DNA from: Pseudorhizobium endolithicum
Lineage (GTDB): Bacteria; Pseudomonadota; Alphaproteobacteria; Rhizobiales; Rhizobiaceae
Length of the DNA: 64,000 nucleotides
Assembly: GCF_902153245.2 (NCBI RefSeq)
Contig: NZ_CABFWF030000012.1
Span: 459,823 to 523,822 of the forward strand
Direction: 5' to 3'
Shown: positions 45,035-54,902 of the stretch, piece after piece
How the letters are laid out: each line of letters opens with the position of its first letter
How positions within the stretch are numbered: position 1 is the stretch's first letter
Position numbers and translations under genes: made by a program
Notes under the pieces: model-generated
What the model saw: only the letters and a program-made list of their open reading frames with translations
Database searches by the model: none
What the model was told of the DNA's origin: nothing

Positions 45035-47356
45035 ATGGCAGATTTTGTTGCGGTTATCCGCCGTGCCGTTGACGGGCTGGCGAACAACACGCCCGACATG
45101 CGCACGAAGGTGTACGACAAGGCGCGTGGCGCCGTTCGGCGGCAACTCGAGAACATGAAGCCGACGCCGTCCGAAGAGCTCATCCGTCGGCAGATGGACA
45201 AGCTCGAGGCTGCTATCCTGTCGGTCGAGGCCGAGCACGCGGAGGCGCTTCCCGCGGATGACGTCGCCGAAGCACCGGTTGCCGCACCTGTCCCGCCGCC
45301 ATATGGCGAACCAGCGCCCGAGCCCGAGGCTGCGGTTCCGGAAGAGGCACAGCCGAGCGAGCCCGTCGAAGCGGAGTGGCCCCAGGAACAGGCATCGGCC
45401 ATTCCATCGGAAGAGGCGCCGGCCTATCCGGAGGAGACCGCAAGCCTGCCGCAGGAGGAGCATTCCAATTACTATGCTCCGGCGGGCGAAGCCGGTGTCG
45501 AAGCTCCTGTCTACGAAGAGCAACCGGTCGAAGAGCCTCAGCGCGTCGAGCCCGAGTGGCCGTCGCATGATGCAGAGTCGGAGTGGCCGCCGCGTACGCA
45601 TGAGGGCGATGAGCCGGTCTATGAAGAGGTTTCCTCCGACCATACGATCGACGGCGGCGAGCCGCTGCAGACGGCGGCCATCGCATCCGACCGGATCGCC
45701 ACCTGGCCTGAATCCGACACCTGGGAGCCATTGCCGGAGCCGGGTCAAGCCGAGCCGGAGGCGGATCCTTTCTCCGGGCCTGATGATAGGGTCGGCGATT
45801 CCGAGATACAGGGGAACGAGCCGCAGGCATGGCCGGTTGACGACCACGCTGCCGCTGCCGGGACCTCGCCGGCTGCTGCCGACGGATGGACCTGGCCTCC
45901 CGAAGAACCGGTTGCGGATACTGCGAACAACGCGTGGCAGGAGGTTCCGGAACGGGCGGCCCTATCGCCGGAGACTTCGGAAATTCCCTATACCGAGTCG
46001 CAGCCCGGCGTGGTCGAGGCGCATTTCCACGAGCAGACCCATGCGGAGGCGGACACGGTCCGCATGCCGCCCGTCAGCGATCTGCCGGAACTCCCGATCG
46101 AGCGCTACGCTTCCGATCCCGCGAACGAGTTCGACGACGCGCTTCGCAGCCAAGACGAAAAATCCACCGGGCAGTCGGCCAAGGACAATGATCCGTGGAA
46201 CGACCTGGAAGAGCTGATCGGCTATAACCGCGATGCGTTGCCTGCGGAGAACGGCGCAGCGTCCGCGGCCGTGGACGACGACGGCGATATGGTGCCGCCG
46301 CCGCCGCGCAGCTATCGCGTCGCGCCGAAGAAGCGCAATTATGCCGCTCCCATCCTGGCACTGATCGGGCTTCTGATCGTTGGCGCGGGCGGATATGCGC
46401 TGTGGATCAACAGGGACTCGATCACGCAGATCGTCGGCACTTCCGAGCCGGCTGCAACCACCGAGGAACCGGCCCCCGAGGAAGAGGTTGCCGACGCCGA
46501 GCCGCCGGCCACGGAGGAAACTCCGCCTGCCGGGAGCGAGGCTCCGGCCGTAGAGACCGCGGCACCTGCCGGCGAGGACGGCGCCGCCGCCGATGCCAAG
46601 TTCACCCAGCGGCTGCTGCCGGACGGCACCGAAGTCGACGAAGGCCCGGCTGCGACTGCTGCGACAGGCGAGGGACAGTCGGTCGCCCAACTGAACGCGC
46701 CCCCTGCCACGCCATCGGAAGCAGCGCCGGCCGAAGCGGCACAGGCGGAGCCCTCCGCCACGCCGGCGGATGCGGCGGCGCTTTCGGGGGAGAAGATGTT
46801 CCTCTACGAAGAGCGTCTCGGCCAGACGGCACCCACGGCAATCGAGGGCGCCGTCTCCTGGTCGCTCCAGCGGGAGGCAGGGGAGAACGGTGCGCAGGAA
46901 CCGGTGGTGCAGGGGCGGATCAACGTGCCCGGGCGCGGGCTGACGGCGCTGCTGACCTTCAAGCGGAATACCGACGCTTCCCTGCCGGCGAGCCATCTGG
47001 TGGAGATCGTCTTCGCCGTTCCGCCCGGATTTGAAGGTGGGGCGATCGACAGCGTCCAGCGGATCGCGATGAAGCAGACGGAGCAGGATCGGGGCGACGC
47101 CCTGATCGCCGTACCGGCGAAGATCACCGACGACTTCCACATGATCGCTCTGAACGACTTCCCGGATGCGCGGGCCACCAATATCGAGCTGCTGCGGTCG
47201 CGGAACTGGATCGACATCCCGCTTGCCTACCGCAACGGGCGGCGCGCCTTGCTGACGCTCCAGAAGGGCGAGGCGGGAACCCAGGCCTTCAACGATGCAA
47301 TCCGCGAATGGGGCACGGCAGGCGGCGGCACTCCGCCCGCGCCGACTGGCCAGTAA
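45035..47356 (+). CDS. Large single-span membrane protein with acidic repeat-rich N-terminus
   Basis: No named family is recognised. The 773-aa protein has three parts: a 65-residue helical start (FVAVIRRAVDGLANNTPDMR); about 370 residues rich in Glu, Pro, Trp and Ala with recurring EWP/WPPE motifs, probably disordered; and one transmembrane helix (APILALIGLLIVGAGGYALWI, residues about 431-451) followed by a Glu/Pro/Ala linker and a folded C-terminal domain of about 170 residues. The layout suggests a cytoplasmic disordered arm and a periplasmic domain, perhaps an envelope scaffold. Its place between purA and rpoH looks like the known rhizobial gene order. Confidence 0.85.
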   Translation: MADFVAVIRRAVDGLANNTPDMRTKVYDKARGAVRRQLENMKPTPSEELIRRQMDKLEAAILSVEAEHAEALPADDVAEAPVAAPVPPPYGEPAPEPEAAVPEEAQPSEPVEAEWPQEQASAIPSEEAPAYPEETASLPQEEHSNYYAPAGEAGVEAPVYEEQPVEEPQRVEPEWPSHDAESEWPPRTHEGDEPVYEEVSSDHTIDGGEPLQTAAIASDRIATWPESDTWEPLPEPGQAEPEADPFSGPDDRVGDSEIQGNEPQAWPVDDHAAAAGTSPAAADGWTWPPEEPVADTANNAWQEVPERAALSPETSEIPYTESQPGVVEAHFHEQTHAEADTVRMPPVSDLPELPIERYASDPANEFDDALRSQDEKSTGQSAKDNDPWNDLEELIGYNRDALPAENGAASAAVDDDGDMVPPPPRSYRVAPKKRNYAAPILALIGLLIVGAGGYALWINRDSITQIVGTSEPAATTEEPAPEEEVADAEPPATEETPPAGSEAPAVETAAPAGEDGAAADAKFTQRLLPDGTEVDEGPAATAATGEGQSVAQLNAPPATPSEAAPAEAAQAEPSATPADAAALSGEKMFLYEERLGQTAPTAIEGAVSWSLQREAGENGAQEPVVQGRINVPGRGLTALLTFKRNTDASLPASHLVEIVFAVPPGFEGGAIDSVQRIAMKQTEQDRGDALIAVPAKITDDFHMIALNDFPDARATNIELLRSRNWIDIPLAYRNGRRALLTLQKGEAGTQAFNDAIREWGTAGGGTPPAPTGQ

Positions 47357-47361
47357 AGACA

Positions 47362-47394
47362 AGAGGCCGGCGGATCGCTCCGCCGGCCTCTTTC
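47362..47394. terminator. Strong bidirectional terminator
   Basis: AGAGGCCGGCGGA at 47362-47374 and TCCGCCGGCCTCT at 47379-47391 form a perfect 13-bp stem with loop TCGC, with short T and A runs outside. It serves both the 773-aa gene and convergent rpoH. Confidence 0.85.
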
Positions 47395-47419
47395 GTCATG
47401 CCTATCGCCATCGAGCCGA

Positions 47420-48322
47420 TCAGGCGTCGACCACGCGAAGCGCGTTGGCCTGGGCCAGCGCTTCCTTCTGGACCGCCTCCTGCACCTTCTCGAAGGCGCG
47501 CACTTCGATCTGCCGGACACGTTCGCGGCTGATGTCGAACTCGGAGGAGAGCTCTTCGAGCGTGATCGGATCGTCGGCAAGCCGGCGGGCCTGGAAGATC
47601 CGGCGCTCGCGATCGTTCAGCACGTCCATCGCCTTCGCGAGCATGCGGCGGCGGGTTTCCAGCTCGTCCTGCTCGATCAGCACCTCTTCCTGGCTGTCGT
47701 TCTCGTCGACGAGCCAGTCCTGCCACTGGCCGGACTCGCCCTCCGTCGCGCGGATCGGCGCGTTCAGGGAGGCGTCGCCGGAGAGGCGGCGGTTCATCGA
47801 GATGACCTCCTCCTCGGACACGTTCAGCTTGGTGGCGATCTCCGTCACCTGCTCGGGCTTCAGGTCGCCTTCTTCGATGGCCTGGATGCGGCCCTTCAGC
47901 CGGCGCAGGTTGAAGAACAGGCGCTTCTGATTGGCGGTGGTGCCCATCTTCACGAGCGACCACGAGCGCAGGATATATTCCTGGATCGAGGCCTTGATCC
48001 ACCACATGGCATAGGTTGCAAGGCGGAAGCCGCGCTCCGGGTCGAACTTCTTGACGGCCTGCATCAGGCCGACATTGCCTTCGGAGACGACCTCGCCGAT
48101 CGGGAGCCCGTAGCCGCGATAGCCCATGGCGATCTTCGCAACGAGTCGCAGATGGCTGGTGACGAGCTTGTGGGCGGCGTCGGTATCGCCGTGTTCAGCA
48201 TACCGCTTGGCAAGCATATATTCCTGCTGCGGCTCCAGCATCGGGAACTTGCGGATTTCATCGAGATAGCGGTTGAGACCGGCTTCGCCGGCCGTGATGG
48301 ACGGCAGTGTATTGCGGGCCAT
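47420..48322 (-). CDS. rpoH: RNA polymerase heat-shock sigma factor RpoH
   Basis: Sigma-32 directs RNA polymerase to heat-shock promoters. The 300-aa protein has region 2 (EVVSEGNVGLMQAVKKFDP and FRLATYAMWWIKASIQEYI), the RpoH box NQKRLFFNLRR, and a region 4 helix-turn-helix (LEELSSEFDISRERVRQIE). Rhizobia often have two rpoH genes; the context beside rluD and purA fits rpoH1. Confidence 0.96.
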   Translation of the reverse strand: MARNTLPSITAGEAGLNRYLDEIRKFPMLEPQQEYMLAKRYAEHGDTDAAHKLVTSHLRLVAKIAMGYRGYGLPIGEVVSEGNVGLMQAVKKFDPERGFRLATYAMWWIKASIQEYILRSWSLVKMGTTANQKRLFFNLRRLKGRIQAIEEGDLKPEQVTEIATKLNVSEEEVISMNRRLSGDASLNAPIRATEGESGQWQDWLVDENDSQEEVLIEQDELETRRRMLAKAMDVLNDRERRIFQARRLADDPITLEELSSEFDISRERVRQIEVRAFEKVQEAVQKEALAQANALRVVDA

Positions 48323-48432
48323 AAAGCACCCCCTTCTGATCTATTTCTCCTGGCTCCCTCTTCACGAGCGACAGGCGCTGAGGCGAGCCAAACGGCGCGG
48401 ATCATTTCCGATCCCACACCGACCCAAGTGAC

Positions 48433-48460
48433 AGATAAGTGCGGCGGAACCGTGATTCAA
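48433..48460 (-). promoter_or_regulatory. Candidate rpoH promoter
   Basis: On the minus strand: TTGAAT, 16 bp, TTATCT, about 110 bp before the rpoH ATG. It is a moderate sigma-70 match; no clear heat-shock -10 (CCCCAT-type) was seen. Confidence 0.35.
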
Positions 48461-48534
48461 GCGACGTGGGGCGATCACTTGAATGTTATTTCATTACATC
48501 TTCGTAATGTTCGAAGTCGCCTTTTGACCCTCGT

Positions 48535-49557
48535 CTAACCGCGCAACGCCTCCACCAGTTCCCGCATGTCGTCCGGCATCGGCGCCTCGAACTCGAGCAC
48601 CTCGCCGGTGCGGGGATGCTCGAACGCCAGCAGGAAGGCGTGCAGCGCCTGACGGTGGAACGCGTTCACAGCGGCCTTCGCCGGCTCCGGCAGGAGGTTC
48701 GCCTTGGTGCGGAAGCCGGCGCTGTAGTCGGGATCTCCGATCAACGGGCAGCCGATATGGGCCATGTGGACGCGAATCTGATGGGTGCGGCCGGTTTCAA
48801 GCTGGCACTCGACGAGGGAGGCGAGGGCGGTGGCGTCCGGCTTCTCGTGGAAGCGTTCGACCACCTCGTAATGCGTCACCGCTTCGCGGGCATCGTCGGC
48901 GTCTTCGCGCTTCACGGCCCGTTTCGTGCGGTCGCCCGAGCGGCCCAGCGGCGCATCGATCGTGCCGTGCAACTGCTGCGGCCGTCCCCAGACGACCGCC
49001 CGGTAGGCACGTTCCAGCGGACCGGTGCGGCCGTGATCGGCGAACTGGTCGGCAAGATGGCGGTGGGCGATGTCGTTCTTCGCCGCGACCATGACCCCGC
49101 TCGTATCCTTGTCGAGCCGGTGGACGATGCCGGGACGGCGGACGCCGCCGATGCCGGAAAGGCTTGCGCCGCAATGGTGGATCAGCGCATTGACGAGCGT
49201 TCCGGTCCAGTTGCCGGCGCCGGGATGGACGACCAGGCCTGCCGGCTTGGCGATAACGATGACGTCGGCATCCTCGTAGAGCACATCGAGAGGGATGTCC
49301 TCGCCCTTCGGCTCCGGGTCCTCCGGCTCTGGAAGATCGATCTCCACGAGGTCGCCGGGAGCTATCTTCTTCTTAGGCTCCCGGCAGACGACGCCCTTGA
49401 GTGAAACCGCACCCTGTTCGATCAGCGACTTGATGCGGCTGCGCGAAAACTCGCCCGCCAGTTCCGCCGTCAACCAGGCGTCCATGCGGCCTTCCGCACC
49501 ATCGTCGGCAACCAGCACTTTCCTTGATGCGTCGGCTTGTTTAAAGGGGTCGTTCAT
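48535..49557 (-). CDS. rluD: 23S rRNA pseudouridine synthase RluD family
   Basis: The 340-aa RluA-family enzyme has an N-terminal S4 RNA-binding domain (RMDAWLTAEL...SRIKSLIEQGAV) and the catalytic motif HRLDKDTSG with its Asp nucleophile, followed by ECQLETGRTHQIRVH. It isomerises uridines in 23S rRNA helix 69. The C-terminal length agrees with RluD and not RluC, though the exact target is inferred. It lies 212 bp upstream of rpoH on the same strand. Confidence 0.92.
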   Translation of the reverse strand: MNDPFKQADASRKVLVADDGAEGRMDAWLTAELAGEFSRSRIKSLIEQGAVSLKGVVCREPKKKIAPGDLVEIDLPEPEDPEPKGEDIPLDVLYEDADVIVIAKPAGLVVHPGAGNWTGTLVNALIHHCGASLSGIGGVRRPGIVHRLDKDTSGVMVAAKNDIAHRHLADQFADHGRTGPLERAYRAVVWGRPQQLHGTIDAPLGRSGDRTKRAVKREDADDAREAVTHYEVVERFHEKPDATALASLVECQLETGRTHQIRVHMAHIGCPLIGDPDYSAGFRTKANLLPEPAKAAVNAFHRQALHAFLLAFEHPRTGEVLEFEAPMPDDMRELVEALRG

Positions 49558-49591
49558 TCACGGTATCCGAAAGCAGCGAGGACGTTCAGCA

Positions 49592-49972
49592 ATGGCCCAT
49601 CCTGATCCCGAGGAACAGGAAGAACCGCTTGATCCGGCGATGGAAAGGATCCGCCGGAAGATGGTGCTGCTGCAACTCGTTTCGGGCGGCATTCTGTTCG
49701 TCTGCTTTATGGCGGTCCTCGCCGCGGTTGTCTACAAGGTCTCGCAGCGCCCGGATCAGGCTCCCGTCGCCTGGTCCGGCTTCTCCGTACCATCGGATCA
49801 GCCGCTTGCTTCGGCAGTCAACCTGCCGGCCGGCTTCGAGGTCGGGTCCGTCTCCCTCTCCGGGGCACAGATCCTATTCTACGGAACGATCGCGGGACAG
49901 CAGAAGGCGCTGGTCTACGATCTCTCGCTTGGCCGGCTGGTCGTCGACGTGACGGTCGGCACCGCTCCCTGA
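49592..49972 (+). CDS. Small single-span membrane protein, unknown function
   Basis: The 126-aa protein has an acidic start (PDPEEQEEPLDPAMERIRRK), one transmembrane helix (LLQLVSGGILFVCFMAVLAAVVY) and a β-rich periplasmic part ending VDVTVGTAP. A conserved rhizobial family is likely but I cannot name it with confidence. The ATG at 49592 is the only start between the divergent rluD and the helix. Its stop is 2 bp before the methyltransferase start. Confidence 0.8.
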   Translation: MAHPDPEEQEEPLDPAMERIRRKMVLLQLVSGGILFVCFMAVLAAVVYKVSQRPDQAPVAWSGFSVPSDQPLASAVNLPAGFEVGSVSLSGAQILFYGTIAGQQKALVYDLSLGRLVVDVTVGTAP

Positions 49973-49974
49973 AC

Positions 49975-50808
49975 GTGTCCGGGTCCGAGAGCATCGCCCG
50001 CATCGGCGATCCGGACGATCCGCGGATCGTCGAGTTCCGCAACATCCGCGAGCGGGACCTGACCGGCCGCGACAACCGGTTCATCGCGGAAGGGACGGTG
50101 GTCCTCAGGATGCTCGCCGCAGCACATGCCCGTGGCGGGACTTTCGCCGCGGAGAAGATACTGCTCCTGGAAAACCGGGTGGCCGGGCTTGCCGAGGAAC
50201 TGGCGGGCTTCCCCGCCGACGTGCCGGTCTACGTGGCATCGGCCGCGGTCCTCGACGCGGTTGCGGGATTCCACCTGCACCGGGGCGTCCTTGCCCTGGG
50301 ACATCGCCTGCGGCGGCAGAGCGCATCAGAGCTCCTGGCGAGGCTGCCGGAGCGTTCGCTCGTCGTCGCTGCCTGCGGCATCGCAAACCACGACAATATC
50401 GGCTCGATCTTCCGCAACGCCGCCGCCTTCGGCGCGGATGCGGTCCTGCTCGACGAGACCTGCTGCGACCCGCTCTACCGGAAGGCCTTGCGCGTCTCCG
50501 TCGGCGCGGTGCTCACGGTGCCCTATGCCCGAGGCGGGACGATCGAGAGCAATCTGAGGGACCTTGCCGAGACCGGCCATGATGTGTGGGCGCTTTCTCC
50601 GTCGGGATCGACGGAGATCCGCTCCATCCCGCCTGCCGCGCGCATGGCCCTGGTAACGGGCACGGAGGGGACGGGCCTGCCGGAGGAGGTGCTGCGCCGG
50701 TTCAGGACAGCGCGCGTCGCCCAGGCACCGGGGCTGGACAGCCTCAATGCGGCGACGGCAACGGGCATCGCACTCTACGAGATGGCGACGGCACAGGGGC
50801 GCCTATGA
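49975..50808 (+). CDS. TrmH/SpoU-family RNA methyltransferase
   Basis: The 277-aa SPOUT enzyme has the three family motifs: NHDNIGSIFRNAAAFG, LVTGTEGTGLP and LDSLNAATATGIALYE, which form the knotted SAM site. An N-terminal substrate-binding domain (RFIAEGTVVLRML) precedes them. It 2'-O-methylates ribose in rRNA or tRNA; the target is unknown. The start is a GTG coupled to the small membrane protein gene. Confidence 0.92.
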   Translation: MSGSESIARIGDPDDPRIVEFRNIRERDLTGRDNRFIAEGTVVLRMLAAAHARGGTFAAEKILLLENRVAGLAEELAGFPADVPVYVASAAVLDAVAGFHLHRGVLALGHRLRRQSASELLARLPERSLVVAACGIANHDNIGSIFRNAAAFGADAVLLDETCCDPLYRKALRVSVGAVLTVPYARGGTIESNLRDLAETGHDVWALSPSGSTEIRSIPPAARMALVTGTEGTGLPEEVLRRFRTARVAQAPGLDSLNAATATGIALYEMATAQGRL

Positions 50809-50827
50809 CCCGTTCGGTGGCGACCCG

Positions 50828-52042
50828 CTAGGTGACAGGCTCCTGGGGCGTATCGATGATCGCTCTCGCACGGGCTGCGAGGCTTTGCCGGCCGTCCGTC
50901 TCCGTGGACGCCTTGCCGGCGAGCATTGCGTGGATGGGAGAATCGCGACCTTCCGCCTTGGCCGTCAGGGCAACCATCGTTGCCGCGATGGAAGCCAGTT
51001 CGTCACGAAGGGCCTCGTCGTTGGCGGCGGTCTTCGCCTTCAGCAGGCGCTCGGAGAGCGCCCGTGCACGATTGTGGGCCTCGTCGGCCATTGCCGAGAG
51101 TTCCGGCGAGGCGGCGATGATCTCGGACACGGCAACCGGCCCGGCGGTATCGTCGGCGGACAGCGGCGTTGCCTCCGTGTTCGGCCGGGCCTTTGCATCC
51201 TTGTCTTCCGGACGGATGGGAGAGACCTGACCTGCCTTCCTTGCGCCGCGGGCGACCTCCCGTGCCCCGGCGTTGGCCGCCTTCAGTTTTTCCTTCAGGC
51301 GATCGATCTCCTGAAGCCGCCGCTCCAGCGCGTTCTCCTTGTCGGCGCGCTGCGCGATCTCGCGGGCCAGCTTGTCCTCGAGGCGCAGCGCCCGGTGCTC
51401 TTCCTGCGCCAGGCGTGCTTCCGCATCCTTGGCCCGCGTGGTCTGGAGCTTGATGTCGTTGCGCAGCGTCTCGCGCTCGTCCCGGAGCGAGCCGATGCGG
51501 AACTTCAGGTTCTCGATCTCCGTATCGCGCGCCGACAGGTCGATGCGCAGGTTGTCGAGGTCGTTGGAAAGCTTCGAGAGCCGCCGTTCGAGTTCCTCGA
51601 TCAGAATTCCCTTGGCCGCGTCGGCCTCTTCGGCTGCCTCGACCGCTGCCTTCAGTTGCTGGATGTAACTGTCTTCCTGACGCAGGCGCGAGCGGAGGTC
51701 GGCGGCTTCCACGTCCATGTCGTTGATCTGCATCTGCAGGTCGTGGTTCTCCGACTGCAGGCGACGCGCCTCTTCGGCAAGGTTCTCGTAGCGGAGCTTC
51801 AGGGCGAGCGCCTGGTCCCGCTCCTGCACCAGTTCCTGCTTGGTCTTGGCGTTCTCGGCCGCATAGACGGCACGCGCAATGTCACGCTGGGCGCGGACTT
51901 CCTGCGGGCTGATGGGCAGCGTCGCCTTGATCCGGTTTTCGGTGTAGCGGACGATCCGTCCATGCACGGCGGGAGCGATCAGCATGGCCAGGAGGGCGGC
52001 GGAAAGAAAGCCCAGGCCGAAGAGGAGAGCGAACTGGATCAC
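50828..52042 (-). CDS. Membrane-anchored long coiled-coil protein
   Basis: The 404-aa protein has an N-terminal transmembrane helix (IQFALLFGLGFLSAALLAMLI) and then about 200 residues of heptad coiled coil (residues about 60-260, e.g. LEERRL, LKFRIGSLRDERETL) and an Ala-rich C-terminal region. It resembles conserved rhizobial hypothetical proteins near the cell-cycle genes. A structural or scaffold role at the inner membrane is inferred from shape only. Confidence 0.84.
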   Translation of the reverse strand: MIQFALLFGLGFLSAALLAMLIAPAVHGRIVRYTENRIKATLPISPQEVRAQRDIARAVYAAENAKTKQELVQERDQALALKLRYENLAEEARRLQSENHDLQMQINDMDVEAADLRSRLRQEDSYIQQLKAAVEAAEEADAAKGILIEELERRLSKLSNDLDNLRIDLSARDTEIENLKFRIGSLRDERETLRNDIKLQTTRAKDAEARLAQEEHRALRLEDKLAREIAQRADKENALERRLQEIDRLKEKLKAANAGAREVARGARKAGQVSPIRPEDKDAKARPNTEATPLSADDTAGPVAVSEIIAASPELSAMADEAHNRARALSERLLKAKTAANDEALRDELASIAATMVALTAKAEGRDSPIHAMLAGKASTETDGRQSLAARARAIIDTPQEPVT

Positions 52043-52158
52043 GATCTGGCCGTCTCGCTGGCTGGGTTGGGTGTGGGGATCGGCCCGTGTTTAAGCACAA
52101 CCGCCGGGCCGCTGCAAGCAGAGCCGGTCCGGGCCAGACGCGTCAGGTTCATCGAACA

Positions 52159-52183
52159 ATTCCCCAATATCAGATCGGGGAAT
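52159..52183 (-). terminator. Hairpin after the eipA-like gene
   Basis: ATTCCCC at 52159-52165 and GGGGAAT at 52177-52183 form a 7-bp stem, 12 bp past the stop of the minus-strand gene. The T-tract is short, so termination is tentative. Confidence 0.4.
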
Positions 52184-52194
52184 AATCGGCGGGA

Positions 52195-52788
52195 TCAGAA
52201 AGGGTTCCAGGTGGGGGAGCGGGTCAGCTTCAGATAGCCGACATTGATGCCGAGACGGGCGCCGACTCCCGTGCGGATCGGCACCAGAACGACGTCGTTA
52301 TTGCGCATGACCGTCATGCCGACGCCCGCGACGACGAAGGCCGAGCCCGAAACACCGCCGAAGCGGGCATACAGGCTGTCGATCGACGGCAGGTCGTAGA
52401 CCAGCATCATGGCGCGCGACCCCTGGCCGCCATAGTCGATGCCGAGGGAGGGGCCTTGCCAGAACACCGGATGCTGGCCGGCATTCTTGGTGTAGAGTTC
52501 ACCCTCTCCGTAGGTGAGGCCCGCGATGAAGGCGCCGGAGCCTTCCTGGCCGAGGATGTAGCCGTTCGGCAGGCCGTATTGCTCGAAAGCCTTCTCGACC
52601 ACTTTCGCAAGGCCGCCGCTGGTGTTACCGAAGAAACTGTGCCCGGCGTCGACGATTTCCTGGGCGGTGTACTGGCTGCTGCTCTGCGCCCCGGCCGGGC
52701 GGGCGGCGACGACAATTCCGAGCAACAGCACGGTCAGCGTCGTCGCGGCGAGGCGGGCGAGGGGAGAAGTGTCGGTCAAGCGCATCAT
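52195..52788 (-). CDS. eipA: DUF1134 / EipA-like envelope protein
   Basis: The 197-aa protein has a signal peptide (ATTLTVLLLGIVVAARPAGAQ) and the DUF1134 domain with YTAQEIVDAGHSFFG, GYILGQEGSGAFIAGLTYGEG and IDYGGQGSRAMMLVYDL. In Brucella, EipA is a periplasmic β-barrel protein needed for envelope integrity and is CtrA-regulated, which fits the neighbourhood. The ATG at 52788 gives the length of Brucella EipA; ATG at 52806 is an alternative, and the frame stays open further upstream. Confidence 0.87.
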   Translation of the reverse strand: MMRLTDTSPLARLAATTLTVLLLGIVVAARPAGAQSSSQYTAQEIVDAGHSFFGNTSGGLAKVVEKAFEQYGLPNGYILGQEGSGAFIAGLTYGEGELYTKNAGQHPVFWQGPSLGIDYGGQGSRAMMLVYDLPSIDSLYARFGGVSGSAFVVAGVGMTVMRNNDVVLVPIRTGVGARLGINVGYLKLTRSPTWNPF

Positions 52789-52952
52789 CAGGTCCGTCTT
52801 ATTCATTCGGTACGGGTGCAGTTTTCCATATTGGATATATCGCCTTAACAATCGGTTTACCAAATATGTTGTCTTTATGGCCGGGAACACGCCATGTTCG
52901 CGCAATCTTGCAGGGGCATCAGTGGCGGCGTGGTCAGCATCAGGAGAATGAC

Positions 52953-53600
52953 ATGCCCAAGAATCCGAATCTCACCCTCGACGGGCCAGATCTTGCGGCG
53001 CTCCTGTGCAGCCGCGTCTGCCATGACGTGATCTCGCCGGTCGGCGCCATCAATAACGGACTGGAGCTCCTCGACGAAGGGGCGTCCGATGCCGACGCGC
53101 TGGACCTGATCCGCACTTCCGCACTGAATGCCGCGGTGCGCCTGAAGTTCGCCCGCCTTGCCTTCGGCGCTTCCGGCTCGGTCGGCGCCTCGATCGATAC
53201 CGGCGAGGCCGAAAAGGCGGCCAAGGATTTCGCGGCGGCGGAAAAGAAGACGGAAGTGACCTGGAGCGGGCCGCGGGCGATCATCGCCAAGAACCGGGTC
53301 AAGCTTCTCCTCAACCTGTTCCTCGTCGCCTATGGCGGCATTCCGCGCGGCGGCTCCATCGACGTGACGCTTGAAAACCCGGAGTTCGACGCGAAGTTCA
53401 TCATCACCATCAAGGGACGGATGATGCGCGTGCCGGCCAAGTTCGTGGAGATCTGCTCCGGCACGCTGGAAGAGGCGATCGATGCACATTCGATCCAGCC
53501 CTACTACACGGTGCTGCTGGCGGAGGAATGCGGCATGGACCTCAAGCACATCGTCTCCGAGGACAAGATCGTCTTCATCGCGGAGCCGGCCGTCGGCTGA
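52953..53600 (+). CDS. chpT: Histidine phosphotransferase ChpT
   Basis: ChpT relays phosphate from the kinase CckA to CtrA and CpdR. The 215-aa protein has the phospho-His in VCHDVISPVGAINNGLELL (H24) and a degenerate HATPase-like C-terminal domain, as in Caulobacter and Brucella ChpT. The ATG at 52953 follows AGGAG; an in-frame upstream ATG lies in the leader. A receiver gene and ctrA follow nearby. Confidence 0.93.
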   Translation: MPKNPNLTLDGPDLAALLCSRVCHDVISPVGAINNGLELLDEGASDADALDLIRTSALNAAVRLKFARLAFGASGSVGASIDTGEAEKAAKDFAAAEKKTEVTWSGPRAIIAKNRVKLLLNLFLVAYGGIPRGGSIDVTLENPEFDAKFIITIKGRMMRVPAKFVEICSGTLEEAIDAHSIQPYYTVLLAEECGMDLKHIVSEDKIVFIAEPAVG

Positions 53601-53712
53601 CCCGCTTTCACCTGACCGCTTTCGAGACGCCGGTAACCATTCCTTAGCGGCATCGCCATAAGCTGGCGGTCGGCTCCCCCTTCCGGGCGGGGCCGTTGTC
53701 AGGGAGTGGACG

Positions 53713-54075
53713 ATGCAGCGCTTGATGATTGCCGACGGTTCGGATGTCGTTCGCAAGGTCGGCAAGCGCATCCTGTCCGAGCTCGGGTTTCTCGTCGTCG
53801 AGGCGGCGAGCAGCCAGGAGGCGATCAGCCGCTGCCAAACGGAACTGCCAGCCTTCATGATCGTCGACGCAGGCCTGGAAGGCGCCCTCGACCTGATCCA
53901 GACGGTTCGCGGCCTGCCGAACGGAAAATCGGTCCGCATCTTCTATTGCGTGATCGAAGCCGACCTCAAGAAGATGATGCTGGGCAAGCGGGCCGGTGCC
54001 AACGATTTCCTCCTGAAGCCCTTCGACCGGAAGATCCTGACCTCCGTCTTTGCCGGACTGTCTGTCGCGGCCTGA
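53713..54075 (+). CDS. Single-domain response regulator beside ctrA
   Basis: The 120-aa receiver has D8 in the acidic pocket, phosphoacceptor D52 in FMIVDAG and K102 in LLKPFD. The pocket is unusual: the region that normally reads DD/ED is ADGSD, and the switch Thr/Ser position lies in FYCVIEAD with no obvious Thr. It has no output domain and is not close to CpdR or DivK in sequence. It lies 112 bp after chpT and converges on ctrA, so a role as an accessory receiver in the ChpT/CtrA circuit is likely but unproved. Confidence 0.85.
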   Translation: MQRLMIADGSDVVRKVGKRILSELGFLVVEAASSQEAISRCQTELPAFMIVDAGLEGALDLIQTVRGLPNGKSVRIFYCVIEADLKKMMLGKRAGANDFLLKPFDRKILTSVFAGLSVAA

Positions 54076-54147
54076 CGCCCCCATTCTCCTAAGCCGCCGC
54101 TGCTTTCTCGAGAGGACGACGGGTGCCTGGTCTTCGGGCGTCCAAAA

Positions 54148-54177
54148 CGAAAAACGCCCGCGGCAGGCGCGGGCGTT
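54148..54177 (-). terminator. Rho-independent terminator of ctrA
   Basis: On the minus strand AACGCCCGC pairs with GCGGGCGTT across a 7-nt loop and is followed by TTTCGTTTT. It lies 24 bp past the ctrA stop. Confidence 0.75.
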
Positions 54178-54200
54178 GCAAGGGAGGCGTCCAGACCTTG

Positions 54201-54902
<702 letters not shown>

